DNA from: Gloeobacter kilaueensis JS1
GTDB lineage: Bacteria; Cyanobacteriota; Cyanobacteriia; Gloeobacterales; Gloeobacteraceae
Direction: 5' to 3'
DNA: 64,000 nt
Assembly (NCBI RefSeq): GCF_000484535.1
Contig: NC_022600.1
Location: 2,480,001 to 2,544,000 of the forward strand
The notes below the pieces were generated by a model that made no database searches, had not been told where the DNA came from, and was given only the letters and a program-made list of their open reading frames with translations. A program made the position numbers and the translations under genes. Positions 16,550 to 25,379 of the stretch are shown here, in pieces (the stretch's first letter is position 1; each line of letters starts with the position of its first letter).

Positions 16550-16633
16550 AAGACCCACGTCCCAAAGCGGTCCTCTATTACTAGGGATAAACTCTATCAA
16601 ATTTATAAAGGTTGGCTCAATTTATCTAAAAAA

Positions 16634-16655
16634 GCGGGCTAAGTTTTTAGCCCGC
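16634..16655 (-). terminator. Rho-independent terminator of the ssb pair
   Basis: GCGGGCTAA pairs with TTAGCCCGC around a 4-nt loop; on the minus strand it is followed by TTTTTT. It lies 28 bases past the stop of the second ssb gene. Confidence 0.85.
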
Positions 16656-16682
16656 CTCCGGCGCAAAAATTTTAGATCGCGC

Positions 16683-17135
16683 TCAAAACGGGATATCGTC
16701 GTCGGCCACAGCGACGGCGGGCCGGGCCGGAGCGTTGCCCGGACGGCGGGCAGCGGTGGGCCGAGAAGCAGAAGGGGCAGCGGTCTTTTGCGCGGGAGCA
16801 GGGACAGGGGCAGCAGTGGCAGGACGGGTGCTGGCGGGAGTGAGAGCGTGACAGCGCCGGGCAATCAGTTCGATTACCCGCTCCTTGGTGCCGTCGGGCC
16901 TGGGGCGCGCCTCAGACTGCAGCCGGCCCTCGACGATGAGAGCGTCGCCCTGGTGAAAGTTTGCACAGAATTCTTCGGCGGCGTTGCCGAAGAGAACGAG
17001 GCGCAGGGTGTAGTCGGCTTCGTCGGTTTTGAGCGCTGCGAAGCTCAACAAAGCGGAAGCCTGGGCGAGGCCGTCCTGGGTGTGGCGCAACTCTGGGGCG
17101 GAGTGCAGTTTGCCCTGTAGAGCAATGGTGTTCAT
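16683..17135 (-). CDS. ssb: Single-stranded DNA-binding protein, second paralog, with DDDIPF tail
   Basis: 150 residues. The N-terminal 95 form an OB-fold like the cyanobacterial SSB-like family (ALQGKLHSAPELRHTQDG, GDALIVEGRLQSE). A low-complexity Ala/Pro linker (about 97-143) follows, and the chain ends ADDDIPF, the tip by which SSB recruits repair and replication proteins. The gene follows the other ssb by 17 bases and shares its terminator, so the two are coexpressed. The upstream partner lacks such a tip, so this subunit probably supplies the partner-binding function, either in mixed tetramers or as a separate SSB. Confidence 0.85.
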   Translation of the reverse strand: MNTIALQGKLHSAPELRHTQDGLAQASALLSFAALKTDEADYTLRLVLFGNAAEEFCANFHQGDALIVEGRLQSEARPRPDGTKERVIELIARRCHALTPASTRPATAAPVPAPAQKTAAPSASRPTAARRPGNAPARPAVAVADDDIPF

Positions 17136-17152
17136 CGCCTCTCCTGTTTAGG

Positions 17153-17512
17153 TTATGAAAAAGATTCGGAATCGCCGCTGCGGCGCTCGCGGCTGCCGAG
17201 CAGTTCGAGCTGATCGACTTTGATCACCGGACGCTCGCGGCGCTCCTGGGTGGTCTTGTCGGTCCAGCGGCTGAAGGTCAGAGCACCTGTGATCCCCAGA
17301 AGCGAACCCTTGCGGACGTACTCGCCCGCAATCTCGGCGGTCTTGCCCCAGATTTCGAGATCGAACCAGTCGGGTTGCTCGTCCGTTCCTTTGCGCCGCA
17401 GGCGATCGACCGCCAGGGTGAGCGTGCAGAGCACCGTGCCGGTCTCGAAGTAGCGGATCTCGGGGTCGCGGCCCGCCCGACCGACCAGATTGACCTGATT
17501 GAGTAGCGCCAT
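17153..17512 (-). CDS. ssb: Single-stranded DNA-binding protein, core OB-fold without acidic tip
   Basis: 119 residues: NQVNLVGRAGRDPEIRYFET, PDWFDLEIWGKTAEIAGEYV and KGSLLGITGALTF are the classic SSB OB-fold blocks shared with the main cyanobacterial SSB. The chain ends RRSGDSESFS, without the DDDIPF-like tip. It binds single-stranded DNA in replication and repair. First gene of a two-gene minus-strand unit. Truncation of the tail rather than family divergence is possible, but cyanobacterial homologs of this type often end in a similar place. Confidence 0.9.
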   Translation of the reverse strand: MALLNQVNLVGRAGRDPEIRYFETGTVLCTLTLAVDRLRRKGTDEQPDWFDLEIWGKTAEIAGEYVRKGSLLGITGALTFSRWTDKTTQERRERPVIKVDQLELLGSRERRSGDSESFS

Positions 17513-17634
17513 GATCGTGTCTCTCGCTGGGACAAAAAGGAGCGTGAGCGCAAATGCTCACAACCCCTCTTTATCCTACACAATTCATGGCCGTCTGTCC
17601 ATGTTTGCCGGGCCTGCCGTGGTCCGGAGGCGGA

Positions 17635-18699
17635 CTACTTTGCCGTCGGCGTGTAGATCTGATCGAAGATGCCGCCGTCGTTGAAGTGGGTCTTCTGGGC
17701 CTTCTGCCAGCCGCCAAAGACTTTATCGACGGAGACGAGGCTGACTTTGCCGAACTGGTTTGCGTACTTTTTGGCCGCCGCCGCCGAACGGGGACGGTAG
17801 TAGTGCTTGCCGACCAGATCCTGGCCGACGGGGCTGTAGAGATATTCGAGGTAGGCTTTGGCGATCGCCGTGGTCTTGTGCTTTTCGGTGTTCTTGTCTA
17901 CCCAGCTCACCGGTGGCTCGGCCAGCATACTGAGGGAGGGGGTGATGATCTCGAACTTGTCTTTGCCCAGTTCGTTGATCGACAGGTACGCCTCGTTCTC
18001 CCAGGCGAGCAGAACATCGCCCAGATTGCGCTGTACAAAGGTATTGGTCGCCCCCCGCGCCCCAGAATCGAGCACCGGAACGTTTTTGTAGAGGCGGGTC
18101 ATGTAGTCTTTGACCTTGGCCTCGTCGCCGTTGTATTTTTTGAGCGCCCAGGCCCAGGCCGCCAGGTAATTCCAGCGCGCTCCGCCGGAGGTTTTGGGAC
18201 TCGGGGTGATCACCGATACGTCGGGGCGGATCAGATCGTTCCAGTCGTAGATTTTTTTGGGGTTGCCCTTGCGCACCAGAAAGACGATCGTCGAGGTGTA
18301 GGGCGTGCTGTTGTCGGGCAGGCGCTTCTGCCAGGTGGTGGGCAACAACTTTGCCTTTTCGCTGATCGCGTCGATGTCGTAGGCGAGGGCGAGGGTGACC
18401 ACGTCCGCTTCCAATCCATCGATGACCGAGCGGGCCTGCTTGCCCGAGCCGCCGTTGGACGTGTTGATCTTGATGGTCTGGCCCGTTTTTTTCTTCCAGT
18501 AATCGGCGAAGACCTTGTTGTAATCTTCGTACAGTTCGCGTGTCGGGTCGTAGGAGACGTTGAGCAAGCTTATCTCCTGGGCGCGAAGCGGTGCCCCCAG
18601 ACCCAGGCCCGAGGCCAGGACGACAGCAGCGGCAACAGCGAAGCGGCGGCCAACGCGGCTACCGAGGAGGGAATGCAGCGATAGATTGGACTCGGACAT
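17635..18699 (-). CDS. sbpA: Sulfate-binding periplasmic protein of an ABC transporter
   Basis: 354 residues with an N-terminal signal ([19 protein letters not shown], cleavage near 40). The mature part starts [16 protein letters not shown], typical of sulfate/thiosulfate-binding proteins, with the binding-site runs [31 protein letters not shown] and [11 protein letters not shown]. It captures sulfate for CysTWA import; those membrane genes are not adjacent. A GGAG ribosome site precedes the start. Four operator-like half-sites lie 77-124 bases upstream, suggesting sulfur-dependent control. Confidence 0.93.
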   Translation of the reverse strand: MSESNLSLHSLLGSRVGRRFAVAAAVVLASGLGLGAPLRAQEISLLNVSYDPTRELYEDYNKVFADYWKKKTGQTIKINTSNGGSGKQARSVIDGLEADVVTLALAYDIDAISEKAKLLPTTWQKRLPDNSTPYTSTIVFLVRKGNPKKIYDWNDLIRPDVSVITPSPKTSGGARWNYLAAWAWALKKYNGDEAKVKDYMTRLYKNVPVLDSGARGATNTFVQRNLGDVLLAWENEAYLSINELGKDKFEIITPSLSMLAEPPVSWVDKNTEKHKTTAIAKAYLEYLYSPVGQDLVGKHYYRPRSAAAAKKYANQFGKVSLVSVDKVFGGWQKAQKTHFNDGGIFDQIYTPTAK

Positions 18700-18775
18700 G
18701 GATCGTTTCTCCAGGTTTCAAGGTCAAGGTTGACAGGTTTTGCAAAAAGCGGGACTGTAGAGACTTTGTGGACTT

Positions 18776-18823
18776 CTACGGTTCACCGTAGAATAAACCG
18801 TAGAAAGCGTACCACGCTACGGT
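18776..18823. promoter_or_regulatory. Cluster of four CTACGGT half-sites upstream of sbpA
   Basis: The 7-mer CTACGGT or its complement ACCGTAG occurs at 18776-18782, 18785-18791, 18797-18803 and 18817-18823. The first two form a perfect palindrome with a 2-nt centre; the last two form a second inverted pair with a 13-nt centre. This lies between the persulfide dioxygenase stop and sbpA, both on the minus strand, and looks like a regulator-binding site. The regulator is unknown. Confidence 0.6.
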
Positions 18824-18879
18824 CAAGATTTCAGCTATCGGCCTCGCATTCTGGCAGGACTGTATAGGCCATGCACAAT

Positions 18880-19584
18880 TCAGGCGGCAGCCCCGCAGCG
18901 CTCGTTGGCGGGCACCGCTTCGAGAATCTTTTTGGGCCTGGGGAGGCTGAGGCTGTCCATCAGGGCGATAAATTCGGCGCGCTCGCGACCGTGGAAGCGG
19001 GGATTGCAGCTTTTTTCTTCGCCGATCGTCGAGACGGTCTGTCCCCGGTAGTCGTGGCCGGGGTAGACGAGCGTCGCATCGGGTAGAGCAAAAAGTCGCG
19101 AGGTCACCGAATCGAAGAGGGCACCGGCATCGCCCCCTTGAAAATCGGTGCGTCCACAACCGCGAATAAAAAGTGCATCGCCGGTCAAGACCCGATCGCC
19201 GTTGACCACAAAAGCAATGTGGCTGTCGGTGTGACCAGGAGTAGCAATCGCCCGGATCCTGACAGTACCTAACTGCAATACTTCGCCGTCGGCAACGAAG
19301 TGATCCGCGCACTGAGCGGGAGCGCGCTGGGGCACCCAGACGGCGCAACCGGTGGCAGCGCGCAGGCGGGCCGCTCCGGTAATGTGATCGGCGTGAATAT
19401 GGGTCTCAAGGCAGGCGCGCAGCCGAAGCTCCAGTTCGGCGATAAGCCGCAGGTCGCGCTCGACCTGTTCGAGGACTGAATCGATGAGCACCGCCTCGCG
19501 GCTGGCCTCGTCGGCAATCAAGTAGGTGTAGGTGCTCGATTCGCTATCAAAAAGCTGTCTGAATAACATGGTTGATACTGACAT
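18880..19584 (-). CDS. Persulfide dioxygenase (ETHE1-like), metallo-beta-lactamase fold
   Basis: 234 residues. The start FRQLFDSESSTYTYLIAD is diagnostic of the ETHE1 group. Metal ligands are present: THIHADH (61-67), His118 in TPGHTDSH, Asp136 in TGDALF, and His177 in YPGHDY; the GRTDFQ motif is also present. ETHE1 enzymes oxidise glutathione persulfide to sulfite using one iron. Together with sbpA downstream this forms a sulfur-handling neighbourhood, with shared operator-like sites between the two genes. A glyoxalase II role is less likely because the ETHE1-specific GRTDFQ and AVPANERCG ending are present. Confidence 0.9.
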   Translation of the reverse strand: MSVSTMLFRQLFDSESSTYTYLIADEASREAVLIDSVLEQVERDLRLIAELELRLRACLETHIHADHITGAARLRAATGCAVWVPQRAPAQCADHFVADGEVLQLGTVRIRAIATPGHTDSHIAFVVNGDRVLTGDALFIRGCGRTDFQGGDAGALFDSVTSRLFALPDATLVYPGHDYRGQTVSTIGEEKSCNPRFHGRERAEFIALMDSLSLPRPKKILEAVPANERCGAAA

Positions 19585-19732
19585 AACTGCAGGGCTCTCG
19601 GGGCATTTTTATCACCCCTGATGTCAATAAATAGTATCCGTTCTAGCGATTGAAGACACGTTTTATGTCGTTTCCGCAGCCACTTTGTCAGGGTTTTCTG
19701 GAATTAAAATCTACAGTTAATCTCTCGGAATT

Positions 19733-19888
19733 ATGCCTAAAAGCTGGCAGGAAATCGAGCAAATATTAGCGGGCAAGCACACAATAACATTCCCCGGTCA
19801 AAGCCGCAAATTCTCTGCTTTTGTGAAGCAGTTTATAAAACCGCGCAGAAAGCAGGATGCGCTACTCTTTCTGAGAGGATTTGCATGA
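19733..19888 (+). CDS. Possible small basic protein, 51 residues
   Basis: The ORF MPKSWQEIEQILAGKHTITF...QDALLFLRGFA lies in an otherwise gene-free 500-base AT-rich stretch (19585-20082). A weak GGAA lies 6 bases before the ATG. The composition is protein-like and basic (pI high by eye), with no known motif. It may be chance. Otherwise the stretch holds only the upstream region of the phosphoketolase gene, including a TTGGT/ACCAA hairpin just before its ribosome site. Confidence 0.25.
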   Translation: MPKSWQEIEQILAGKHTITFPGQSRKFSAFVKQFIKPRRKQDALLFLRGFA

Positions 19889-20082
19889 CCTATCTCGGAG
19901 TGCGGTCCGGATCGCCTCCGCCGATCGGACCTTGACAATCCAGATTTGCAGGGCTATCACGTCCGGTAAGTCTTGTTGCCAAATGGGCAGCACATTTAGC
20001 CGTCCTATCAGGTCAAACCGTCGCCTGCCTCGTGTTGGTAAGTTGGTAGGCGGTGGCACCAATTTAAGGGGAGAGATTCATC

Positions 20083-22470
20083 GTGACTCAAACCATCCGT
20101 CCTGCCGTGCAGCAGGGGCCCCTCAGCCCGGACGAGCTGCACAAGATGAACGCTTACTGGCGTGCGGCCAACTATCTATCGGTGGGCCAGATCTATTTGC
20201 TGGACAATCCGCTGTTAAAAGAACCGCTCAAGCTGGAGCACATCAAGCCTCGCCTGCTCGGCCACTGGGGGACGACGCCGGGGCTCAACTTTATTTATGT
20301 ACATCTCAACCGCATCATCAAAGCCCACGATCTCAACATGATCTATATTGCCGGGCCGGGCCACGGTGGGCCGGGCCTGGTCGCCAACACCTATCTTGAA
20401 GGCACCTACAGCGAGTACTACCACAATATTTCTCAGGACACTGAGGGGATGAAGCGGCTTTTTAAGCAGTTTTCGTTCCCCGGCGGTATCCCGAGCCACG
20501 TTGCGCCGGAGACGCCCGGTTCGATCCACGAGGGGGGCGAGTTGGGCTATTCGATCGCCCACGCCTACGGGGCGGCCTTCGACAATCCGGATTTGATCGT
20601 CGCCTGCGTGGTGGGCGACGGTGAAGCAGAAAGTGGTCCCCTCGCTGCTGCCTGGCATTCCAACAAGTTTCTCAACCCCGTCCACGACGGGGCGGTACTG
20701 CCGATTTTGCACCTCAACGGCTACAAGATCGCCAATCCGACCCTCTTTGCCCGCATTCCCAAACCAGAGCTGGAGGCGCTGCTGGTGGGCTACGGCTACG
20801 AGCCTTACTTTGTCGAAGGTTCCGACCCGGAGCAGATGCACCAGTTGATGGCCCAGACCCTCGATGCGGTGCTCGCCCAGATCAAGGCGATCCAGCACCG
20901 AGCGCGCACGGGCGGCGACACCCAGAGGCCGCGCTGGCCCGTGATCGTCTTGAATTCGCCGAAGGGCTGGACTGGACCCAAAGAAGTGGATGGCCAGAAG
21001 ACCGAGGGCTACTGGCGCTCCCATCAGGTGCCCTTTGGGGAACTGGCGAGCAAGCCCGAACACATCCAGTTACTTGAAGCCTGGATGAAAAGCTACAGGC
21101 CCGAGGAGCTATTCGACGAGAATGGCACGCTGCTGCCGGATCTGGCAGCCCTCGCTCCGGTGGGCGAGCGCCGCATGGGCGACAACCCCCACGCCAACGG
21201 CGGCGTATTGCTCAAGGATCTGCGGCTGCCGGATTTTACCGACTACGCGATCGAGGTCGATAAGCCCGGCACCGGAACCGCAGAGGCCACCAAGATCCTG
21301 GGCAAGTTCCTGCGCGATGTGATCAAGGCCAACCGGCGCGAGCGCAACTTTCGGATCGTCGGGCCGGACGAGACCAAGTCCAACCGCCTCGACGCGGTCT
21401 TTGAGGCGAGCGACCGGGTCTGGGAGGCGGAGATCGTCTCCTACGACGATCACCTGGCCACCGATGGCCGGGTCATGGAAATCCTCAGCGAGCACACCTG
21501 CCAGGGCTGGCTGGAGGGCTACTTGCTCACGGGCCGCCACGGTTTTTTCTCGTGCTACGAGGCGTTCATCCACATCGTCGATTCGATGTTCAACCAGCAC
21601 GCCAAGTGGCTCAAGACCACCCGCCACATTCCCTGGCGGGCCCGGATCGCTTCGCTCAACTATCTGCTCACCTCCCACGTCTGGCGGCAGGACCACAACG
21701 GCTTTTCCCATCAAGACCCCGGCTTCATCGACCACGTTCTCAACAAAAAAGCCGACATCATCCGCGTCTACCTGCCGCCGGATGCCAACACCCTGCTCTC
21801 GGTGGCCGACCATTGCCTGAGAAGCCGCCACTACGTCAACGTGATCGTCGCGGGCAAGCAACCGGCCCTGCAGTACCTCGACATGGATAGCGCCATCAAG
21901 CACTGCACAAAGGGCGTCGGCATCTGGGACTGGGCGAGCAACGACCAGGGCCACGAGCCGGATGTCGTGATCGCCTGCGCCGGGGATGTACCGACCCTTG
22001 AGGCGCTGGCGGCGGTCGATATCCTGCGCCAGAACTTCAGCACTCTCAAGATCCGCTTCGTCAACGTCGTCGATCTGATGACCCTGCAGCCCACGAGCGA
22101 ACATCCCCACGGCCTCTCCGACTGGGACTTCGATGCGATCTTTACCACCGACAAACCGGTGATCTTTGCCTTCCACGGCTATCCCTGGCTCATCCACCGC
22201 CTCACCTACCGCCGCACCAACCATCCCAACATCCACGTGCGCGGCTACAAGGAGGAGGGCACGACGACGACGCCCTTTGACATGGTGGTGCTCAACGAAC
22301 TCGACCGCTTCAACCTGGCGGACGACGCCATCGACCGCATCCCTGGCCTGAGAAACACCGCCGCCCACGTCAAGCAGATGCTCAAAGACAAGCTCATCGA
22401 GCACAGGCTCTACGTGCGCAAGTACGGCGAGGACATGCCCGAGGTGCGCGACTGGCAGTGGCCCTACTGA
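20083..22470 (+). CDS. xfp: Phosphoketolase (xylulose-5-P / fructose-6-P)
   Basis: 795 residues from a GTG preceded by GGGGAGAG. Family blocks are plain: [47 protein letters not shown], the thiamine diphosphate motif [19 protein letters not shown] and SPKGWTGPK. The enzyme splits xylulose-5-phosphate or fructose-6-phosphate to acetyl phosphate plus a shorter sugar phosphate, giving a carbon-saving route to acetyl-CoA. Length matches the family (about 790-800). Monocistronic in appearance; menA begins 51 bases downstream with little room for a promoter, so read-through is possible. Confidence 0.96.
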   Translation: MTQTIRPAVQQGPLSPDELHKMNAYWRAANYLSVGQIYLLDNPLLKEPLKLEHIKPRLLGHWGTTPGLNFIYVHLNRIIKAHDLNMIYIAGPGHGGPGLVANTYLEGTYSEYYHNISQDTEGMKRLFKQFSFPGGIPSHVAPETPGSIHEGGELGYSIAHAYGAAFDNPDLIVACVVGDGEAESGPLAAAWHSNKFLNPVHDGAVLPILHLNGYKIANPTLFARIPKPELEALLVGYGYEPYFVEGSDPEQMHQLMAQTLDAVLAQIKAIQHRARTGGDTQRPRWPVIVLNSPKGWTGPKEVDGQKTEGYWRSHQVPFGELASKPEHIQLLEAWMKSYRPEELFDENGTLLPDLAALAPVGERRMGDNPHANGGVLLKDLRLPDFTDYAIEVDKPGTGTAEATKILGKFLRDVIKANRRERNFRIVGPDETKSNRLDAVFEASDRVWEAEIVSYDDHLATDGRVMEILSEHTCQGWLEGYLLTGRHGFFSCYEAFIHIVDSMFNQHAKWLKTTRHIPWRARIASLNYLLTSHVWRQDHNGFSHQDPGFIDHVLNKKADIIRVYLPPDANTLLSVADHCLRSRHYVNVIVAGKQPALQYLDMDSAIKHCTKGVGIWDWASNDQGHEPDVVIACAGDVPTLEALAAVDILRQNFSTLKIRFVNVVDLMTLQPTSEHPHGLSDWDFDAIFTTDKPVIFAFHGYPWLIHRLTYRRTNHPNIHVRGYKEEGTTTTPFDMVVLNELDRFNLADDAIDRIPGLRNTAAHVKQMLKDKLIEHRLYVRKYGEDMPEVRDWQWPY

Positions 22471-22521
22471 GTCGAGGCGGGCTTGATGTCACAATGACAG
22501 CGAACCTCAAGAAGATTGCCC

Positions 22522-23397
22522 GTGGCCTCCAGCCCGCTTAAACCGTGGCTTAACAGTTTCAACCCGCTCATCTACACCGCCTCGGTCGTGCCGGTGCTGG
22601 TGGGCACTGCCTTTGCCTGGTGGCACAGTGGCGAGTTCAATCCGGGCCGCTTTGCCCTCTGCCTGGCGGGACTGGTGTGCGTCCACGGCTGGATTAACCT
22701 GAGCAACGATGTCTTCGACTGGGACACCGGCGTCGATCGCAACAAGCTCAACTCGCTGGTCCGAACCACCGGCAGCCGCTCCCAGGTGCTCTGGGTGGGC
22801 AACGCCCTTTTAAGCCTTGGCTACCTGTGCTTCTGGCTGCTGCAGGACTGGTGGCTGTTGCTGTTTGGCAGCTTTGGCATCTTTTTGGGCTACGCCTACC
22901 AGGGGCCGCCCTTCCGGCTCGCCTATAAAGGCTGGGGCGAATGGATCAGCTCCAGCTGCTTTGGGCCAATCGCCGTGCTCACCGCCTGCCGCGCCCAGAC
23001 TGGCAGTTGGGAGGTGGGGGCGCTGCTGGCCGGGGTTGCTGTCGGCTCCTGGACGGCGACGATTCTCTATGCCCATCACTTTCCCCAGTGCGCCGACGAC
23101 CGCGAATTTGACAAGCGCACCCCGATCGTGCGCTGGGGGCCGCAGTTGGCTGCCCGCCGCTTCTGGTGGGTGATCGCTCCTGCTTACGCCGTTCTTGGGC
23201 TGGGGGTTGTTACCCGCTATCTGCCCTGGACGGTGCTCGCCTGCCTTCTCACCCTGCCTCTGGCTCTCTCGCTCCTGCGCTTCGTGCGCGCCAACGCCAC
23301 GGACCCGCCGGTTGTCGGGGCCGCCCTACCGATGGCTGCCCGCTTTCATCTGGTGAACGGTCTGCTGCTCGCCCTCGCCCTCGCCCTCGCTCCCTAG
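22522..23397 (+). CDS. menA: 2-carboxy-1,4-naphthoquinone phytyltransferase, UbiA family
   Basis: The GTG at 22522 has AAGAAG 7 bases upstream; the TTG at 22516 is too close to it. About 291 residues with eight or nine hydrophobic segments. The two Asp motifs of UbiA prenyltransferases are present: NLSNDVFDWDTGVDRNK and CADDREFDKRTP. The sequence after the first motif (KLNSLVRTTGSR) is of the cyanobacterial/plastid MenA type, which attaches the phytyl chain of phylloquinone, the photosystem I secondary acceptor. Membrane enzyme. The stop overlaps the convergent DUF3598 gene by 4 bases. Confidence 0.9.
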   Translation: MASSPLKPWLNSFNPLIYTASVVPVLVGTAFAWWHSGEFNPGRFALCLAGLVCVHGWINLSNDVFDWDTGVDRNKLNSLVRTTGSRSQVLWVGNALLSLGYLCFWLLQDWWLLLFGSFGIFLGYAYQGPPFRLAYKGWGEWISSSCFGPIAVLTACRAQTGSWEVGALLAGVAVGSWTATILYAHHFPQCADDREFDKRTPIVRWGPQLAARRFWWVIAPAYAVLGLGVVTRYLPWTVLACLLTLPLALSLLRFVRANATDPPVVGAALPMAARFHLVNGLLLALALALAP

Positions 23398-24224
23398 CCG
23401 ACGCGCCGCTCGCTTACCAGGGTCAGCGCCGTCCATTCACCTTTGGCGTTGAAGCTGCGGATCATCCGCTGGCGCAGGTTGGGTTCGATGAGCCAGCCCG
23501 CTTCTAAAAACACCGGCTTTGCCCACTCGTGGACGAGCGGGCCGGTGCAGGAAGCGCCCCCCGGCAACAGCAGCACCTGTACCGGCTGTGTGCCCGTATC
23601 GAAGCGCAGGCGGTTGCCTTCGATCTGACCACTGGAGCGCAGGTCCACCCCTTCCGACTGCAGGTGCTGAACGATCTGCTCGCCGTGGCGCTCGACCGTG
23701 AGTCGGGTAGAAACGGTGCGCTCGCTAAAATCCGGGTAGATCGTCGTCGCCTCCCCCTGCCAGACGCCCGTGAGTGACTCTAAATCTAGAGGCGGCGATT
23801 CGGCGGCTGGTTGGTCCTCGAGGGCTTCGCGAATCAGGGTCACCTGATCGAGGTGGTGGTCGCTGTTGTACATTTGCACCAGCCGCAGGCGGCGGTTGGC
23901 GGCGATAAAGCCGAACTCAGAAGCAAAATCGGCGAACGGCGAGAGCTGCAGCGAACCCCAGCAAAAAGCACCGCCATCAAAAAAAAGAACCGAGCGGCTC
24001 AAGGAGCTGTAGACTAACTCGCGCTCGCGCTGGAGGCTGCCATCGGTAGATGAGAAAAAACGCAGCACCTGGCGAACAGTCTGATTGTTATCTATCCCCT
24101 CAAGGCTCACGATGCTGGGCGTATCTTCGATGAATGCTCCGGAGGGAGAAAAGCGCGTAAAAGAACCCTTCCAGGTTCCCAGATTTTTGATGAGGCGGTC
24201 CCACTGCGAAACGAACTCGGTCAC
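23394..24224 (-). CDS. DUF3598 family protein
   Basis: 276 residues, no signal peptide, no Cys cluster. Features match the cyanobacterial DUF3598 family: WDRLIKNLGTWKGSFTRFSP at the start, a second similar block LTGVWQGEATTIYPD near residue 150, and RQRMIRSFNAKGEWTALTLVSERRVG at the end. The two similar blocks suggest a tandem lipocalin-like beta barrel, in which W-x-G-x-F/A opens each half. Function is unknown; a pigment or lipid ligand would fit the fold, but that is inference. It is divergent from the Uma2 gene, sharing the 24225-24338 intergenic region. Confidence 0.8.
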   Translation of the reverse strand: MTEFVSQWDRLIKNLGTWKGSFTRFSPSGAFIEDTPSIVSLEGIDNNQTVRQVLRFFSSTDGSLQRERELVYSSLSRSVLFFDGGAFCWGSLQLSPFADFASEFGFIAANRRLRLVQMYNSDHHLDQVTLIREALEDQPAAESPPLDLESLTGVWQGEATTIYPDFSERTVSTRLTVERHGEQIVQHLQSEGVDLRSSGQIEGNRLRFDTGTQPVQVLLLPGGASCTGPLVHEWAKPVFLEAGWLIEPNLRQRMIRSFNAKGEWTALTLVSERRVG

Positions 24225-24338
24225 AACCCACCTATTTATCTACCGCCTCGATTGTCCCACTGTGCGGCACCGTCCGGCGCTGCAACATCCGTCCACAAGG
24301 GGTCTTTATACTGACAGTAGCGTTTGGGGTACCCGACG

Positions 24339-25139
24339 ATGACTATACTGCCATCCGCACTTTTCTTGCCCGACCACCTGCAGCTACCAGAGTCGGACGG
24401 AACCTTCGTGAAAAATTTTCAAGAACACCCCCAGAGTCTGCTGCTCACCGACTCGATTGCGCCGCACCTGCAGCGACTTCATCCGGACGGACAGTACTGC
24501 ATTGGCCAGGATAGCGGCATCTACTGGCGTCTTCCCACCCCGCCGGAGCCGCTGTACCGGGGAGCCGAATCGCCTGACTGGTTCTTTGTGCCGGGGGTGC
24601 CGCCCAACTTAAAAGGCCAGTTCCGCCGCTCCTACGTCCTCTGGCAGGAGATCGTCTCGCCGCTTATCGTGCTCGAATTTGTCTCGGGCAGTGGCGAGGA
24701 GGAGCGGGACCGCACCCCCTTTCGGGGCAAGTTCTGGGTCTACGAGCAGGCGATCCGGGTACCTTTTTACAGCATCTACGAGGTCGAAAAAGCGAGCGTC
24801 GAAGTCTATCACCTGGTCGAGGGGCAGTATGCGCTGCTGGCACCGAACGAGCGCAGCCACTTCCCGATCGGTCCTATGGCAGTCGAGCTGGGCCTCTGGC
24901 AAGGAACCTATCAAAATGTCGAGCTGCCTTGGCTGCGCTGGTGGGATCTGGAGGGCAACCTGCTGCTCACAGGCGACGAGCGCGCCGCCCAAAAAGAAGC
25001 CTTACTCGTCCAGGAGCGGGAACGAGCCGAGCGAGAACAAGCACGGGCAGAGCAGGAGCGGGAGCGCGCAGAGCGGGAGCGGGAGCGTGCAGAGCAATTG
25101 GCCGCCCGGCTTCGGGAACTGGGCATCGACCCCTCCTGA
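24339..25139 (+). CDS. Uma2-family endonuclease-like protein (DUF820) with charged coiled-coil tail
   Basis: The ATG at 24339 gives MTILPSALFLPDH and 266 residues. The core has the PD-(D/E)xK-like pattern of Uma2 proteins: ESPDWFFVPGVPP, then PLIVLEFVSGSGEEERDR, then FWVYEQAIRVPFYSIYE. From about residue 222 the chain is almost only Glu, Arg, Ala and Gln in a heptad-like pattern (QERERAEREQARAEQERERA) and ends AARLRELGIDPS, an ending common in cyanobacterial Uma2 paralogs. These families are hugely expanded in cyanobacteria, and their substrate is not established. In VLEFVS the residue usually Lys is Ser, so nuclease activity is doubtful. Confidence 0.85.
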   Translation: MTILPSALFLPDHLQLPESDGTFVKNFQEHPQSLLLTDSIAPHLQRLHPDGQYCIGQDSGIYWRLPTPPEPLYRGAESPDWFFVPGVPPNLKGQFRRSYVLWQEIVSPLIVLEFVSGSGEEERDRTPFRGKFWVYEQAIRVPFYSIYEVEKASVEVYHLVEGQYALLAPNERSHFPIGPMAVELGLWQGTYQNVELPWLRWWDLEGNLLLTGDERAAQKEALLVQERERAEREQARAEQERERAERERERAEQLAARLRELGIDPS

Positions 25140-25379
25140 GGAGACGAAGCTAGAAAAGCATCCGCTTTTGGGCTGGATGGGGGAAGCGGGCTCTCTGGGA
25201 GTTGGTTGTTCTTTTGCGCTTTTGAGTATTTCTAAAACCGTCCCCCACCCCTCCACACCCCCCCTGCCCCCCCTCTCCTCCTCCTGCCCCCCGAATGGGG
25301 GGCTGCCCCCGCTGGGCAGAGGAGAAGAGATACGGTATTGAGAGTCAAGCAGCCTCCTCCTTTCTTCTCTTCCTCCGCC
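25140..25379. other. Intergenic stretch with C-rich repeats beside the IS110 element
   Basis: No gene is seen. The middle (about 25243-25325) is very C-rich and contains the hairpin CCCCCC-GAAT-GGGGGG followed by CTGCCCCCGCTGGGCAG. It resembles the C-rich intergenic repeat at 30557-30970. The right end should contain the short non-coding end of the IS110 element. Confidence 0.5.

Noticed and set aside
19881-20399. 172-residue plus-strand ORF over the start of the phosphoketolase gene
   Set aside because: Runs out of frame through the start of a certain gene, with low-complexity arginine/proline content.
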